DNA of 64,000 bases from Pseudomonas sp. PA15(2017) (GTDB taxonomy: Bacteria > Pseudomonadota > Gammaproteobacteria > Pseudomonadales > Pseudomonadaceae), in NCBI RefSeq assembly GCF_001945395.1, contig NZ_MSXV01000002.1, positions 124,001-188,000 on the forward strand, in the 5' to 3' direction. This document shows positions 9,021-18,632 of this stretch, in pieces. The position numbers and the translations under genes were made by a program. A model generated the notes under the pieces. It made no database searches, was not told the origin of the DNA, and was given only the letters and a program-made list of their open reading frames with translations. The first letter of the stretch is position 1. Each line of letters begins with the position of its first letter.

Positions 9021-10914
9021 CGGGTGTCTCCATGACAGCGGCAACCTGGCGCAGGTTGAGTTCGAAAGCGGTACCGCCCTGGGGCGGGTGGTCGGCGCTG
9101 AGGCTGCCGCCGGCGGCTGCGGCGAGGCTGGCGGACAGCGTGAGACCAAGCCCGAGGCCCTGCTCGCCAGGCTTGGTGGTGAAGAAAGGTTCGAACAGGT
9201 GGGTGCGGTCTTCGGGGGCGATGCCGGGGCCGTTGTCGACCACGCGCAGACGGTAGCGCTCGCCCTCGACGCTGCCCTGCAGCCACAGTTGGCGATCGGC
9301 CTGGGCACTCATCGCATCGGCGGCGTTGGCGATCAGGTTGACGAGAATCTGCTCCAAGCGGGTCTGATTGATCGCCAGCCGGGCGTCGGCGAACTGGTGG
9401 TGAATGATCAGCGGCGTGCGTTCCAGGCGCGGCTGCACCACCTGCAATGCCGCGTCCACGGCCTTGGCCAGGCTGGCTTCGCCGCCATCGTTGGAGCGGC
9501 GGGCGAAGGCGCGCAGGCTGCCAGTAATCTTGCCCATGCGGTCGACCAGTTCGTTGATGGTCTGCAGGTTGGTGGTGGCCACGTCGTAGGCGCCGCGGGA
9601 CAGGAAACGCACGGTGTTGCCGGATAGCGTGCGCAGCGCCGCCAGGGGCTGGTTGAGCTCATGGGCGATGCTGGTGGACATCTGCCCGATGACCGCCAGC
9701 TTGCCAGCCTGCACCAGCTCGTCCTGGGCCAGGCGCAGGGTTTCCTCGGCCTGGCGGCGCTCGCGAATCTGCGCCTTGAGGCGGTCGTTGCTGGCGCGCA
9801 GGTCGGCGGTTCGCTCGGTGATCCTGCGTTCCAGCTCGCTATTGGCCAGTTGCAGGGCTTCACGGGCAGCCAGGCGGGTGGCGATCACCTTGCGCCGCTC
9901 GTTCCAGGCGATCAGCAGGAAGGCCAGCAGGGCGAAGGCGGCGGCGGCCAACATACCGTGGCTGACGGCTTCACGACGCAGATCCTGTAGCGGGCTGAGC
10001 AGGGTCAGGTGCCACGGCGTGTCTTCCAAGGGGCGGCTCTGGGCGAGATAGTGGGTCACCTCGCTGGCATCCTGGCCGTTGTGTCCGGCGAAGCTGACCT
10101 GCTCGACCCCGGTGTCCAGCGGCTTGCGCGCCAGGGGGATCAGTTCGTCGAGCGACGACCAGTGATACTGCAGGCTGCGCGCCAGGCGCTCCTTGGTCTC
10201 GGCATTGAGCGGGCGCACCGCCTTGAGCCGGCGCATCGGGTCGCTGGAGAGGATGATGATGCCGTTCTCGTCGCTGACGTAGGCTTCCAGGCGCGCCCGT
10301 TGCCAGCGCTGCTCCAGTGGGTCGAGGCGCACCTTGACCACTGCTACGCCAATGATCCGGCCGTTGGCCTTGAGCCCATGGGACAGGTAATAGCCCGGCT
10401 CGCCGGTGGTGCTGCCGATGCCATAGAAGCGGCCTTGTTCACCCAGCATGGCATCCTGGAAATAGGCGCGAAAGGACAGGTCCTCGCCCAGGTAGCTGTC
10501 CGCCTGGCGCCAGTTGCTGGTGGCCAGTACGCGGCCGTCGGTGTCCATCACGTAGATGGCCAGGCTGCCGCTGCGCTGGTTGAGACCTTCGAGGTAGTCG
10601 TTGACGCGCTGGCGCCGGTAGGCGTCGGGGGTCAGCAGCAGACGGCTGACGTTGGACTCGAGCTCCAGCAGGCTGGGCAGGTAGGTGTATTTGTTGATCT
10701 CGCTTTCCACCGCCCGGGCATTGAGCTCGAGCTGGCGCTCACCGCTTTCGACCAGGCTGCGGATACCGGCTTTCTCGCTGAGGTAGTAGCCGGCGTAGCC
10801 ACAGGCGGCCACCAGGGCGAGCATCAGCAGGGTCAGCGACAGGTGGCGGACGTAGCGCGGTTTGGCGGCCAAGGCGGGCGGCACCCCAGGGAGACTGACA
10901 GGCGCGCATTGCAT
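9013..10914 (-). CDS. aauS: sensor histidine kinase AauS (DctB-like)
   Basis: A 633-residue membrane sensor kinase. Transmembrane segments lie near residues 25-45 and 320-340, enclosing a periplasmic double-Cache-type sensor. Then follow a coiled coil (LERRITERTADLRASNDRL), an H-box with phospho-histidine in IAHELNQPLAALR, N-box NLIANAADAM, and G boxes DNGPGIA and GLGLGL. Start ATG 10914 has GGGAGG six bases upstream; a longer frame lacks this. It lies between the aatP ATPase gene and aauR, overlapping the latter by 8 bp, so kinase and regulator are translationally coupled. It probably senses glutamate or aspartate, inferred from the P. putida system. Confidence 0.85.
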   Translation of the reverse strand: MQCAPVSLPGVPPALAAKPRYVRHLSLTLLMLALVAACGYAGYYLSEKAGIRSLVESGERQLELNARAVESEINKYTYLPSLLELESNVSRLLLTPDAYRRQRVNDYLEGLNQRSGSLAIYVMDTDGRVLATSNWRQADSYLGEDLSFRAYFQDAMLGEQGRFYGIGSTTGEPGYYLSHGLKANGRIIGVAVVKVRLDPLEQRWQRARLEAYVSDENGIIILSSDPMRRLKAVRPLNAETKERLARSLQYHWSSLDELIPLARKPLDTGVEQVSFAGHNGQDASEVTHYLAQSRPLEDTPWHLTLLSPLQDLRREAVSHGMLAAAAFALLAFLLIAWNERRKVIATRLAAREALQLANSELERRITERTADLRASNDRLKAQIRERRQAEETLRLAQDELVQAGKLAVIGQMSTSIAHELNQPLAALRTLSGNTVRFLSRGAYDVATTNLQTINELVDRMGKITGSLRAFARRSNDGGEASLAKAVDAALQVVQPRLERTPLIIHHQFADARLAINQTRLEQILVNLIANAADAMSAQADRQLWLQGSVEGERYRLRVVDNGPGIAPEDRTHLFEPFFTTKPGEQGLGLGLTLSASLAAAAGGSLSADHPPQGGTAFELNLRQVAAVMETPDE

Positions 10915-10998
10915 CACAGTCCTCCCGGGCTGGCCAGTTGTGGGGCGGTTACCCGCTGCAGGGCCGGCGAAGCGCGTGTGCCGGCCCTGCAAGGCACA

Positions 10999-11729
<731 letters not shown>

Positions 11730-11733
<4 letters not shown>

Positions 11734-12398
11734 ACGGCTAACCTTTTTTGCAGGAGCTTGACCAGCTGCGAGGCAGCGAAGCTGATGGTGAAGTAGACCA
11801 GGCCGGCGAAGATCAGGAATTCATGGGGTTGGCCCAGAATGTCGCCGCGCGAGCGGGCAGCATTAAGGAAGTCCATCAGGCCGACGGTGTAGACCAGCGA
11901 GGTGTCCTGGAACAGGATGATGCTCTGCTGCAGCAGCAGCGGGGTCATCTTGCGAAATGCCTGGGGCAGGATGATCAGGCGCATGGTCTGGCCGTAGCTC
12001 ATGCCCAGCGCCTGGGCAGCGCCCATCTGGCCCTTGGGAATGGACTGAATGCCGGCACGGACGATTTCGCAGAAGTACGCCGCCTCGAACATGATGAACG
12101 CCACCAGGCAGGACGCGAATGCGCCCACGGGCGTGTCTTCACCGGTGATCCAGCGCAGGATGAACGGCACCGCGAAGTAGAACCAGGTGATCACCAGCAG
12201 CAGCGGGATCGAGCGGAAGTAGTTGACGTAAGTGGCCGCCAGTTTGGACAGCAGCACGTTGCTCGACAGACGCATCAGCGCCAGCAGCGTACCGAGAATC
12301 ACGCCACCGATGACGCCCATGACCATCAGTTGCAGGGTCATGGCCATGCCTTCCCAGAGGCCTGGCAGAGCGGGAATGATCTGACTGAAGTCCATCAT
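11730..12398 (-). CDS. aatM: glutamate/aspartate ABC transporter permease AatM
   Basis: A 222-residue polar amino acid (HisMQ-type) permease. The EAA-loop region is seen as [23 protein letters not shown], and there are about five transmembrane helices. Start and stop overlap the aatQ and aatP genes by 4 bp each, so translation is tightly coupled. It forms a heterodimeric channel with AatQ in the inner membrane. Confidence 0.92.
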
Positions 12399-13141
12399 TT
12401 GCCTCCCACGGAGATCAGACCCGGCACGGCGACCTTACGCTCGACCATGCGCATGATCATCATCAGGCTCATGTTCAGGGTGAAGTAGATTAGCGTCGCC
12501 AGGGTGAAGGCTTCGAACAGGTTGGCGCTGAACTCGGCGGTCTGCTTGGTCTGCGCGAGCAGCTCCATGAGGCCGATCAGCGAGGCCACCGAGGAGTTCT
12601 TGAAGATGTTCAGGAACTCGCTGGTCAATGGCGGAATGATGATCCGATAGGCCTGGGGCAGCAGCACGTTGCGGTAGATCTGCGGCAGGCGAAAGCCCAT
12701 GGCGTAAGCCGCGGCGGTCTGGCCCTTGGGCAGTGCTTCGATACCGGTGCGCACCTGCTCGCAGACGCGGGCGGCGGTGAACAGGCCGAGACAGACCACG
12801 ACCGACAGATAGGCCGAGGTGGCTGGGTTGAGGTCCTGCTTGAACCACAGCTCCAGTGGTTCTGGCAGCAGATCCGGCACCAGGAAGTACCAGAGGAACA
12901 GCTGCACCAGCAGCGGTACGTTACGGAAGATCTCCACGTAGGCGGTGGCGATCCCGGAGATCAGGCGGTTCGGTACGGTGCGCATCACACCGAGCAGCGA
13001 GCCGAGCGACAGGGCGATCAGCCAGCCGACCAGGGCGATGGCGATGGTCCAGCCCAGGCCGGTGATGAACCACTCCAGGTAGATCTCATCGCCGATGCCG
13101 GTGGACTTGAAGAAGATGCCCCAGTCCCAGTTGTAGTTCAT
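12395..13141 (-). CDS. aatQ: glutamate/aspartate ABC transporter permease AatQ
   Basis: A 248-residue permease, paralogous to AatM and somewhat longer at the N-terminus (MNYNWDWGIFF). The EAA loop reads CEQVRTGIEALPKGQTAAAYAMG, and four to five transmembrane segments are evident. It overlaps aatM by 4 bp. The 172-bp gap to aatJ contains a short GC hairpin, a common arrangement allowing more binding protein than permease to be made. Confidence 0.92.
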   Translation of the reverse strand: MNYNWDWGIFFKSTGIGDEIYLEWFITGLGWTIAIALVGWLIALSLGSLLGVMRTVPNRLISGIATAYVEIFRNVPLLVQLFLWYFLVPDLLPEPLELWFKQDLNPATSAYLSVVVCLGLFTAARVCEQVRTGIEALPKGQTAAAYAMGFRLPQIYRNVLLPQAYRIIIPPLTSEFLNIFKNSSVASLIGLMELLAQTKQTAEFSANLFEAFTLATLIYFTLNMSLMMIMRMVERKVAVPGLISVGGK

Positions 13142-13278
13142 TACGGGTTTCCCCTCAGGTGGGTTAACGCAGCGAAGCCCGACGGCGGGCAGCAGTCACC
13201 CGCATCCGCGTGAGCGAACGGTTTTCGGCTTCGTCAGGAAATGGATGGAGAGGCCTGCGGCCCCTCCGGTCCCCCTAC

Positions 13279-13299
13279 GCCCCTTCTCGTGAAAGGGGC
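13279..13299 (-). other. hairpin between aatJ and aatQ
   Basis: GCCCCTT at 13279-13285 pairs with AAGGGGC at 13293-13299. There is no T run after it on the minus strand. It may protect the aatJ part of the mRNA or pause polymerase, by analogy with other binding-protein operons. Confidence 0.4.
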
Positions 13300-13313
13300 G
13301 CGGCATCACACCG

Positions 13314-14222
13314 TCAGATCTGCTCTACAGACTTGTCGGTCGGCTCGGCGATCAGCTTCTTCAGCTGGTCGCTCATGGGGAAGTTGAGGTTCAGGCCTTT
13401 TGGCGGAACCGGCTGCTGGAACCACTTGTTGTAGATGTCGTTGATTTCGCCCGAAGCGAAGGTATCGCTGATGGCCTTGTCGACCACCTTCTTGAAGCCT
13501 TCGTCGCCTTTGCGAACCATGCAGCCGTAGATTTCGAAGGACTGCGGGGTGCCGACCACGTGCCAGTCATCCGGCTTCTTGGCCTTGGCCATTTCGCCGG
13601 CCAGCAGGGCGTCATCCATCATGAAGGCCACGGCGCGGTTGGACTCGAGCATCAGGAAGGACTCGCCGTGATCCTTGGCGGAAATCACGTTCATGCCCAT
13701 CTTCTTCTCGGCGTTCATGGACTTGAGCAGGCGCTCGGACGTGGTGCCGGCGGTGGTCACCACGTTCTTGCCCTTGAGGTCTTCGAAGTCGTTGACGCCG
13801 CTGCTGGTCTTGGTCAGCAGGCGGGTGCCCACCTCGAAGATGCCGACGGAGAAGTCGACCTGACGCTGACGCTCGACGTTGTTGGTGGTGGAGCCGCACT
13901 CCAGGTCCACGGTGCCGTTCTGCACCAGCGGGATGCGGGTCTGGGAGGTCACCAGGTTGTAGCGAACCTTCAGGTCAGGCAGCTCCAGCTCTTTCTTCAG
14001 CTCTTCGACGACTTTCAGTTGCAGGTCATGGGAGTAGCCGACCGGCTGCTTGGAGGTGTCACCGTAATAGGAGAAGGGGATGGACGAGTCGCGGTGGCCC
14101 AGGGTGATGGTGCCCGAATCCTTGATCTTCTTCAGGGTGCCGGTCAATTCGGCGGCGAAGACCGGGCTGGACATCAGGGTGGCGGCAATGGCTGCAGCCA
14201 GTACGCGGGGGACGATACGCAT
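13314..14222 (-). CDS. aatJ: glutamate/aspartate periplasmic binding protein
   Basis: A 302-residue secreted solute-binding protein with signal peptide cleaved near residue 23 (SSPVFA-AE) and a mature start that includes ITLGHRDSSIPFSYYG, typical of the Glu/Asp (GltI/AatJ) subfamily of SBP_bac_3. It captures glutamate and aspartate for AatQM-P and heads the operon. Upstream on the minus strand are a -24/-12 sigma-54 promoter (14314-14329), an AauR-type inverted repeat (14448-14461) and a CA motif AATAACAACAA (14240-14250) near the ribosome site. The gene therefore appears activated by AauR and repressed post-transcriptionally by Crc/Hfq. Confidence 0.93.
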   Translation of the reverse strand: MRIVPRVLAAAIAATLMSSPVFAAELTGTLKKIKDSGTITLGHRDSSIPFSYYGDTSKQPVGYSHDLQLKVVEELKKELELPDLKVRYNLVTSQTRIPLVQNGTVDLECGSTTNNVERQRQVDFSVGIFEVGTRLLTKTSSGVNDFEDLKGKNVVTTAGTTSERLLKSMNAEKKMGMNVISAKDHGESFLMLESNRAVAFMMDDALLAGEMAKAKKPDDWHVVGTPQSFEIYGCMVRKGDEGFKKVVDKAISDTFASGEINDIYNKWFQQPVPPKGLNLNFPMSDQLKKLIAEPTDKSVEQI

Positions 14223-14239
14223 GGGTCGGTTCCTCGGTG

Positions 14240-14250
14240 TTGTTGTTATT
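14240..14250 (-). promoter_or_regulatory. Crc/Hfq CA motif in aatJ leader
   Basis: Minus strand AATAACAACAA contains two overlapping AAnAAnAA units just upstream of the aatJ ribosome site. This motif in translation-initiation regions is the known Hfq/Crc target for catabolite repression in Pseudomonas. Confidence 0.55.
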
Positions 14251-14313
14251 GAGGACGTACGCTGGGGTACGTGCCTCCTTGTGGAAGGGCTATCGCTTTC
14301 CTGCTTTGCAAGT

Positions 14314-14329
14314 AGCAGGATGTGTGCCA
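14314..14329 (-). promoter_or_regulatory. sigma-54 promoter of aatJQMP
   Basis: Minus strand TGGCAC-ACATC-CTGCT has the invariant GG and GC separated by 10 bases. The predicted transcription start is about 80 bases before the aatJ ATG. Its downstream two-component system encodes a sigma-54 activator. Confidence 0.7.
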
Positions 14330-14447
14330 GGCCGCGATGCTAGCATTTTTATAGCGCAACTCTATGAATCTAAAGATTATTTTCTTTTCGAACCGATGCC
14401 CGGAGCAGGCGTTGCGGTCGGATACTCGGTTTTTCGAGCGTCTGGCG

Positions 14448-14461
14448 TTCGGATTTCCGAA
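14448..14461. promoter_or_regulatory. putative AauR binding site
   Basis: TTCGG-ATTT-CCGAA is a perfect dyad of the TTCGG-N4-CCGAA form that I recall being reported for AauR in P. putida. It lies about 130 bases upstream of the aatJ -12 element, a normal distance for an enhancer of a sigma-54 promoter. Confidence 0.7.
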
Positions 14462-14467
14462 TGAGAA

Positions 14468-14490
14468 GGGGCGGCACTGAAGGCCGCCCC
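14468..14490 (-). terminator. terminator-like hairpin downstream of the hypothetical gene 14501-15298
   Basis: GGGGCGGC (14468-14475) pairs perfectly with GCCGCCCC (14483-14490). On the minus strand it is followed by TTCTCATT, a weak T tract. It lies 10 bases past the stop codon. Confidence 0.55.
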
Positions 14491-14500
14491 CTGGTGTGGA

Positions 14501-15298
14501 TCAGCGATTACGCAGAAAGGCGTTGATGAAATCACCCTGGTTGGCAGCGTCGCGCTCGGTGGTGAACTGGATGCGATTGCCCTGTTCGCGGATCTTCATT
14601 TCCTTGCCGAAGTTGCACTCGACGGTGTTCAGCTTGGCGGCCTGTTTCTTGAACTCCGGCGAGCTGCTGCACAGGTTGTTCATCTGATTGACCACCTCGC
14701 CGCAGTAGCCGGAAATGCTCAGCTCCTTGAGCAGTTGCTCGTCCAGGCCCTGCCAGTTGACGTTGGTCTTCAGGGTGGTGCCGCAGCTGGTCGAGGCCTC
14801 GGCATCCATCTGCTGCAGGCGTTCGACGTTGTACTGCTGGCGCTTCTCGCGGTCGAACTTGGCCAGCTTGTCCTGCACGCCATCCTTTTTCTGCTTCTCG
14901 TACAGTGCCAGCAGCTCGGCCGGTTTGGCCGCCTTGCTGGCCTTGTCATCGAAGCTCAGGTACAGCGGCTCGCGGTTGCCCGGCAGGTAAAGTTGGTAGG
15001 ACTCGCCACCCCATTCCTGGCGCTGGCCGATCAGCACGTAGGCGCTGCCGTCGAGAGTGGTGGCGTAGTCGCTTTCGTCCTGGCTGCGCGGTTTGACGTC
15101 GGTCAGCAACACCACTTCATCCAGCGGGTGGTTGATGCCGCTGATCCGTACCAGGGCCTGTTTCTCGTCGCTGCTGGGGGCCAGCACGACATTGATGCCC
15201 TTGTCGGCGACGAAGGCCTTGGGGTACTTCGCCAGCTCCAGGGCGCTGGCGTTGAAGGTCAGGAAGGTTGAGGCGAAAAGCAGCGACAGCCGTGTCAT
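14501..15298 (-). CDS. conserved hypothetical exported protein
   Basis: 265 residues with an N-terminal signal peptide (LLFASTFLTFNASA, cleavage about residue 19). The mature protein is rich in charged residues. It has a likely coiled segment at about 130-165 (ELLALYEKQKKDGVQDKLAKF) and three cysteines in the C-terminal half (STSCGTT, SGYCGEV, NNLCSSS), plus one in VECNF, enough for two disulfides. I do not recognise the family. It stands alone between adhA and the aat operon with its own hairpin terminator. A periplasmic or envelope role is likely from the signal peptide; nothing more specific can be supported. Confidence 0.75.
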   Translation of the reverse strand: MTRLSLLFASTFLTFNASALELAKYPKAFVADKGINVVLAPSSDEKQALVRISGINHPLDEVVLLTDVKPRSQDESDYATTLDGSAYVLIGQRQEWGGESYQLYLPGNREPLYLSFDDKASKAAKPAELLALYEKQKKDGVQDKLAKFDREKRQQYNVERLQQMDAEASTSCGTTLKTNVNWQGLDEQLLKELSISGYCGEVVNQMNNLCSSSPEFKKQAAKLNTVECNFGKEMKIREQGNRIQFTTERDAANQGDFINAFLRNR

Positions 15299-15388
15299 GG
15301 CGTGGTCCTTTGGTGGGTAATGAAGCTGAGTCTAACGGCGTCTGACAGCGGGCACTGTGCACCCGTTCCGCACTGTCAGGCGCCAGGC

Positions 15389-16411
15389 TCAGAACTGCAT
15401 CACCACCCGGCCTTCGATCTGCCCGGCGCGCATTTGCTCGAGCACGCCGTTGACGTTGTCCAGCCGGTCACGGTGGATGGTCGCCTTGACCAGCCCTTCG
15501 CCGGCGAAGTCCAGCGCCTCCTGCAGATCGGCGCGGGTGCCAACGATGGAGCCGGTGATGCTGATGGCCTTGAGCACCACATCGAAGATCGGTGTCGGGA
15601 AGTCGCCCGGCGGCAGCCCCACGAGGGCGACGGTGCCGCCCCGGCGGGCCATGCCGATGGCCTGGCCGAAGGCGCTGTTCGACACCGCGGTGACCAGCAC
15701 GCCGTGGGCGCCCCCGATGTCGCGCTGAACCACCTCGGCCGGGTCTTCCTGGCGGGCATTGATGGTCAGGCTGGCGCCGAGCTTTCTGGCCAGGGCCAGC
15801 TTGGCGTCGTCCACGTCGATGGCGGCCACGTGCAGGCCCATGGCACGGGCGTACTGCACCGCCACGTGACCGAGGCCGCCGATGCCGGAAATCGCCACCC
15901 ACTGGCCGGGTCGGGCACCCGTCACCTTCAGGCCTTTGTAGACGGTAACGCCGGCGCAGAGGATCGGCGCGATCTCGGCGAACTCGACGTTCTTCGGCAG
16001 GATGCCCACATAGCTGGGATCGGCCAGCACGTATTCGGCGTAGCTGCCGTTGACCGAGTAACCGGTGTTCTGCTGGTCGGCGCAGAGGGTTTCCCAGCCG
16101 GTCAGACAGTGTTCGCAGCAGCCGCAGGCGGTGTACAGCCAGGGCACGCCGACCCGGTCGCCTTCGCGCACCCGGGTCACGCCGGCACCGACCGCGGCAA
16201 CGTAGCCGACCCCTTCATGGCCTGGAATGAATGGCAGGCTGGGCTTTACCGGCCAGTCACCGTCGGCGGCGTGCAGGTCGGTATGGCAGACGCCTGCCGC
16301 CTCGATCTTCACCAGTATCTGCCCAGGGCCGGGCAGGGGAACCTTCACCTCTTCGAGCCGCAATGGCTCGCCGAAGGCATGGACGACGGCTGCTTTCATG
16401 GTCTGCTGCAT
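15389..16411 (-). CDS. adhA: zinc-dependent alcohol dehydrogenase, AdhA type
   Basis: NAD(P)-linked medium-chain alcohol dehydrogenase of 340 residues, oxidising ethanol and similar primary alcohols. Catalytic zinc ligands lie in [15 protein letters not shown] and the GHEGVG motif. Structural zinc cysteines are in [15 protein letters not shown] at about 92-106, and the Rossmann motif is [16 protein letters not shown] 16411 is chosen because GAGGAGG lies nine bases upstream; the ORF extends further without a site. It is divergent from purE, as in P. aeruginosa (from memory). Confidence 0.92.
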   Translation of the reverse strand: MQQTMKAAVVHAFGEPLRLEEVKVPLPGPGQILVKIEAAGVCHTDLHAADGDWPVKPSLPFIPGHEGVGYVAAVGAGVTRVREGDRVGVPWLYTACGCCEHCLTGWETLCADQQNTGYSVNGSYAEYVLADPSYVGILPKNVEFAEIAPILCAGVTVYKGLKVTGARPGQWVAISGIGGLGHVAVQYARAMGLHVAAIDVDDAKLALARKLGASLTINARQEDPAEVVQRDIGGAHGVLVTAVSNSAFGQAIGMARRGGTVALVGLPPGDFPTPIFDVVLKAISITGSIVGTRADLQEALDFAGEGLVKATIHRDRLDNVNGVLEQMRAGQIEGRVVMQF

Positions 16412-16543
16412 GGCGCGATCCTCCTCGATGAGAGCCGCAGTATGCGAAGGCTGGCGGGGCCGGGTATTGCTCCAGGACAACTGCAGGGCGCCGGCCGCCA
16501 CCGGCCGACAGGCGGTCGGTTATCGATTTGGGCGCGACTGCAG

Positions 16544-16593
16544 TATAATTACCGGTTTCCGCAAACCACGCCTCCCGCGTGGTTTGTTGTTTC
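16544..16593 (+). promoter_or_regulatory. purE promoter and terminator-like leader hairpin
   Basis: TATAAT (16544-16549) predicts a start near 16556. Immediately downstream, CAAACCACGC (16562-16571), loop CTCCC and GCGTGGTTTG (16577-16586) form a perfect 10-bp stem followed by TTGTTT. The structure resembles an intrinsic terminator in the purE 5' leader, 68 bases before the purE start codon. No upstream plus-strand gene needs it. It may be an attenuator or a stabilising 5' hairpin. The -35 is weak. Confidence 0.55.
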
Positions 16594-16661
16594 TGCCGCG
16601 GCGCCAAGCGCCCGATCAATCGACATGGCGCCCTGCGCCCGAGACGTAGAGAGGCACGACG

Positions 16662-17153
16662 ATGAGCGCACTGGTTGGCGTGATCATGGGTTCCAAATCC
16701 GACTGGAGCACCCTGAGCCATACCGTCGAGATGCTCGACAAGCTGGGTATCCCCAACGAGGTGAAGGTGGTCTCCGCCCACCGCACCCCGGACCTGCTGT
16801 TCCAGTACGCCGAAGAAGCCGAGGGCCGTGGCATCCAGGTGATCATTGCCGGTGCCGGTGGCGCTGCCCACCTGCCAGGCATGTGCGCCGCCAAGACCCA
16901 CCTGCCGGTGCTCGGTGTGCCGGTACAGTCGTCCATGCTCTCGGGCGTCGACTCGCTGCTGTCCATCGTGCAGATGCCGGTCGGTATCCCAGTCGCCACC
17001 CTGGCCATCGGCAAGGCTGGCGCCATCAACGCCGCGCTGTTGGCGGCGAGCATCCTCGGTCACCAGCACCCGCAGTTCCACACGGCGCTCAAGCAGTTCC
17101 GCGACGAGCAGACCAATACCGTGCTGGAAAACCCGGACCCGAGGGCGCAGTGA
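16662..17153 (+). CDS. purE: N5-carboxyaminoimidazole ribonucleotide mutase
   Basis: Purine biosynthesis: rearranges N5-CAIR to CAIR in the cytoplasm as a class I PurE octamer. The 163 residues contain MGSKSDW near the N-terminus, the catalytic-histidine motif SAHRTPD at about 43-49 and [11 protein letters not shown] at about 71-81, all diagnostic. The stop codon overlaps the purK ATG by one base (TGATG), so the two are translationally coupled. A hairpin-rich leader precedes it. Confidence 0.97.
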   Translation: MSALVGVIMGSKSDWSTLSHTVEMLDKLGIPNEVKVVSAHRTPDLLFQYAEEAEGRGIQVIIAGAGGAAHLPGMCAAKTHLPVLGVPVQSSMLSGVDSLLSIVQMPVGIPVATLAIGKAGAINAALLAASILGHQHPQFHTALKQFRDEQTNTVLENPDPRAQ

Positions 17154-18238
17154 TGAAGATTGGCGTAATCGGTGGCGGTCAGCTCGGCCGCATGTTGGCC
17201 CTGGCTGGCACTCCGCTGGGGATGAAGTTCGCGTTTCTCGACCCTGCGCCGGACGCCTGTGCGCAAGCCCTGGGCGAGCACATCCGCGCCGATTACGGCG
17301 ACCAGGATCACCTGCGCCAGCTGGCTGACGAGGTCGACCTGGTGACGTTCGAGTTCGAGAGCGTGCCGGCGGAAACCGTCGCCTTCCTGTCGCAGTTCGT
17401 GCCGGTCTACCCGAGCGCCGAATCGCTGCGCATCGCCCGTGATCGCTGGTTCGAAAAGTCGATGTTCAAAGACCTTGGCATCCCGACGCCCGAGTTCGCC
17501 GACATCCAGTCCCAGGCCGATCTCGATGCGGCAGCTGCCAGCATCGGCCTGCCGGCGGTGATGAAGACCCGCACCCTGGGCTATGACGGCAAGGGCCAGA
17601 AGGTTCTGCGCAAGCCTGAGGACGTGGCCGGCGCCTTTGCCGAGCTGGGCAGCGTGCCGTGCATCCTCGAAGGCTTCGTGCCGTTCACCGGTGAGGTGTC
17701 GCTGGTCGCCGTGCGCGGCCGCGATGGCGAAACGCGCTTCTACCCGCTGGTGCACAACACCCACGACAGCGGCATTCTCAGCCTGTCGATCGCCAGCACC
17801 GCGCACCCGCTGCAGGCGCTGGCCGAAGATTACGTTGGCCGTGTGCTGAAGCAGCTCGACTATGTCGGCGTGCTGGCCTTCGAGTTCTTCGAGGTCGACG
17901 GCGGCCTGAAGGCCAATGAGATCGCCCCGCGCGTGCACAATTCCGGGCACTGGACCATCGAAGGCGCCGAGTGCAGCCAGTTCGAGAACCACCTGCGCGC
18001 CGTCGCCGGCCTGCCGCTGGGCTCGACTGCCAAGGTGGGCGAGAGCGCCATGCTCAACTTCATCGGCAGCGTACCGGCTGTGGATAAGGTTGCTGCCATC
18101 GACGATTGCCACCTGCATCACTACGGCAAGGCGTTCAAGGCCGGTCGCAAGGTCGGTCACGCCACCCTGCGTTGCGCGAATCGGGCGACCCTCGACAGCC
18201 GCATCGCCGAGGTGCAGGCGCTGATCGACCTCGGCTGA
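17153..18238 (+). CDS. purK: N5-carboxyaminoimidazole ribonucleotide synthase
   Basis: The ATP-grasp enzyme that makes N5-CAIR from AIR, bicarbonate and ATP, feeding PurE. 361 residues: N-terminal dinucleotide-like motif GVIGGGQLGRML, ATP-grasp stretch MKTRTLGYDGKGQ at about 142-154, and NEIAPRVHNSGHWT near 261, all family signatures. The start is the ATG overlapping the purE stop; a much longer in-frame opening upstream is an artefact of high GC. A strong terminator follows. Confidence 0.97.
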   Translation: MKIGVIGGGQLGRMLALAGTPLGMKFAFLDPAPDACAQALGEHIRADYGDQDHLRQLADEVDLVTFEFESVPAETVAFLSQFVPVYPSAESLRIARDRWFEKSMFKDLGIPTPEFADIQSQADLDAAAASIGLPAVMKTRTLGYDGKGQKVLRKPEDVAGAFAELGSVPCILEGFVPFTGEVSLVAVRGRDGETRFYPLVHNTHDSGILSLSIASTAHPLQALAEDYVGRVLKQLDYVGVLAFEFFEVDGGLKANEIAPRVHNSGHWTIEGAECSQFENHLRAVAGLPLGSTAKVGESAMLNFIGSVPAVDKVAAIDDCHLHHYGKAFKAGRKVGHATLRCANRATLDSRIAEVQALIDLG

Positions 18239-18278
18239 GGAGGTTGAACCTCTCCGGCACCGCTTCCGTCTGATGAAG

Positions 18279-18305
18279 GGCGCCGCATTCGTGCGGCGCC
18301 TTTTT
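18279..18305 (+). terminator. rho-independent terminator of purEK
   Basis: GGCGCCGCA, tetraloop TTCG, TGCGGCGCC, then TTTTT: a perfect 9-bp stem 40 bases after the purK stop. Confidence 0.93.
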
Positions 18306-18322
18306 CATTTCTGGAGGGCGTC

Positions 18323-18571
18323 ATGGGTATTATCGGCACAATTTTCATCGGCCTGATCGTGGGCCTGGTAGCCCGTTTCCTCAAGCCGGGTGATGACAGC
18401 ATGGGCTGGATCATGACCATCCTGCTGGGCATCGGCGGCTCCATCGCCGCGACCTATGGTGGCCAGGCGCTGGGCATCTACGAAGCGGGCGAAGCGGCGG
18501 GTTTCATCGGCGCGGTCGTCGGTGCGATCATCCTGCTGGTGATCTTCGGCATGATCACCAAGAAGCGTTGA
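18323..18571 (+). CDS. GlsB/YeaQ/YmgE-family small membrane protein
   Basis: 82 residues with three hydrophobic helices and conserved glycines (IGTIFIGLIVGLVARFLKPG, LLGIGGSIAATYGGQ, FIGAVVGAIILLVIFGM). This is the pattern of the transglycosylase-associated YeaQ/YmgE family, inner-membrane proteins often induced by envelope stress. Family function is not established. It begins 18 bases after the purK terminator with GGAGG seven bases before the ATG, so it has its own translation signals. Confidence 0.88.
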   Translation: MGIIGTIFIGLIVGLVARFLKPGDDSMGWIMTILLGIGGSIAATYGGQALGIYEAGEAAGFIGAVVGAIILLVIFGMITKKR

Positions 18572-18632
18572 ACCGGTAACCTGACGCATCGACGCCCGGC
18601 TACCTCCCATTGTCATCATGTGAGTCCCGTCG

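Noticed and set aside
15302..18238. A 978-codon open frame ending with purK
   Set aside because: Only the last 361 codons match PurK. The upstream part is antisense to adhA and in another frame from purE; high GC keeps it open.
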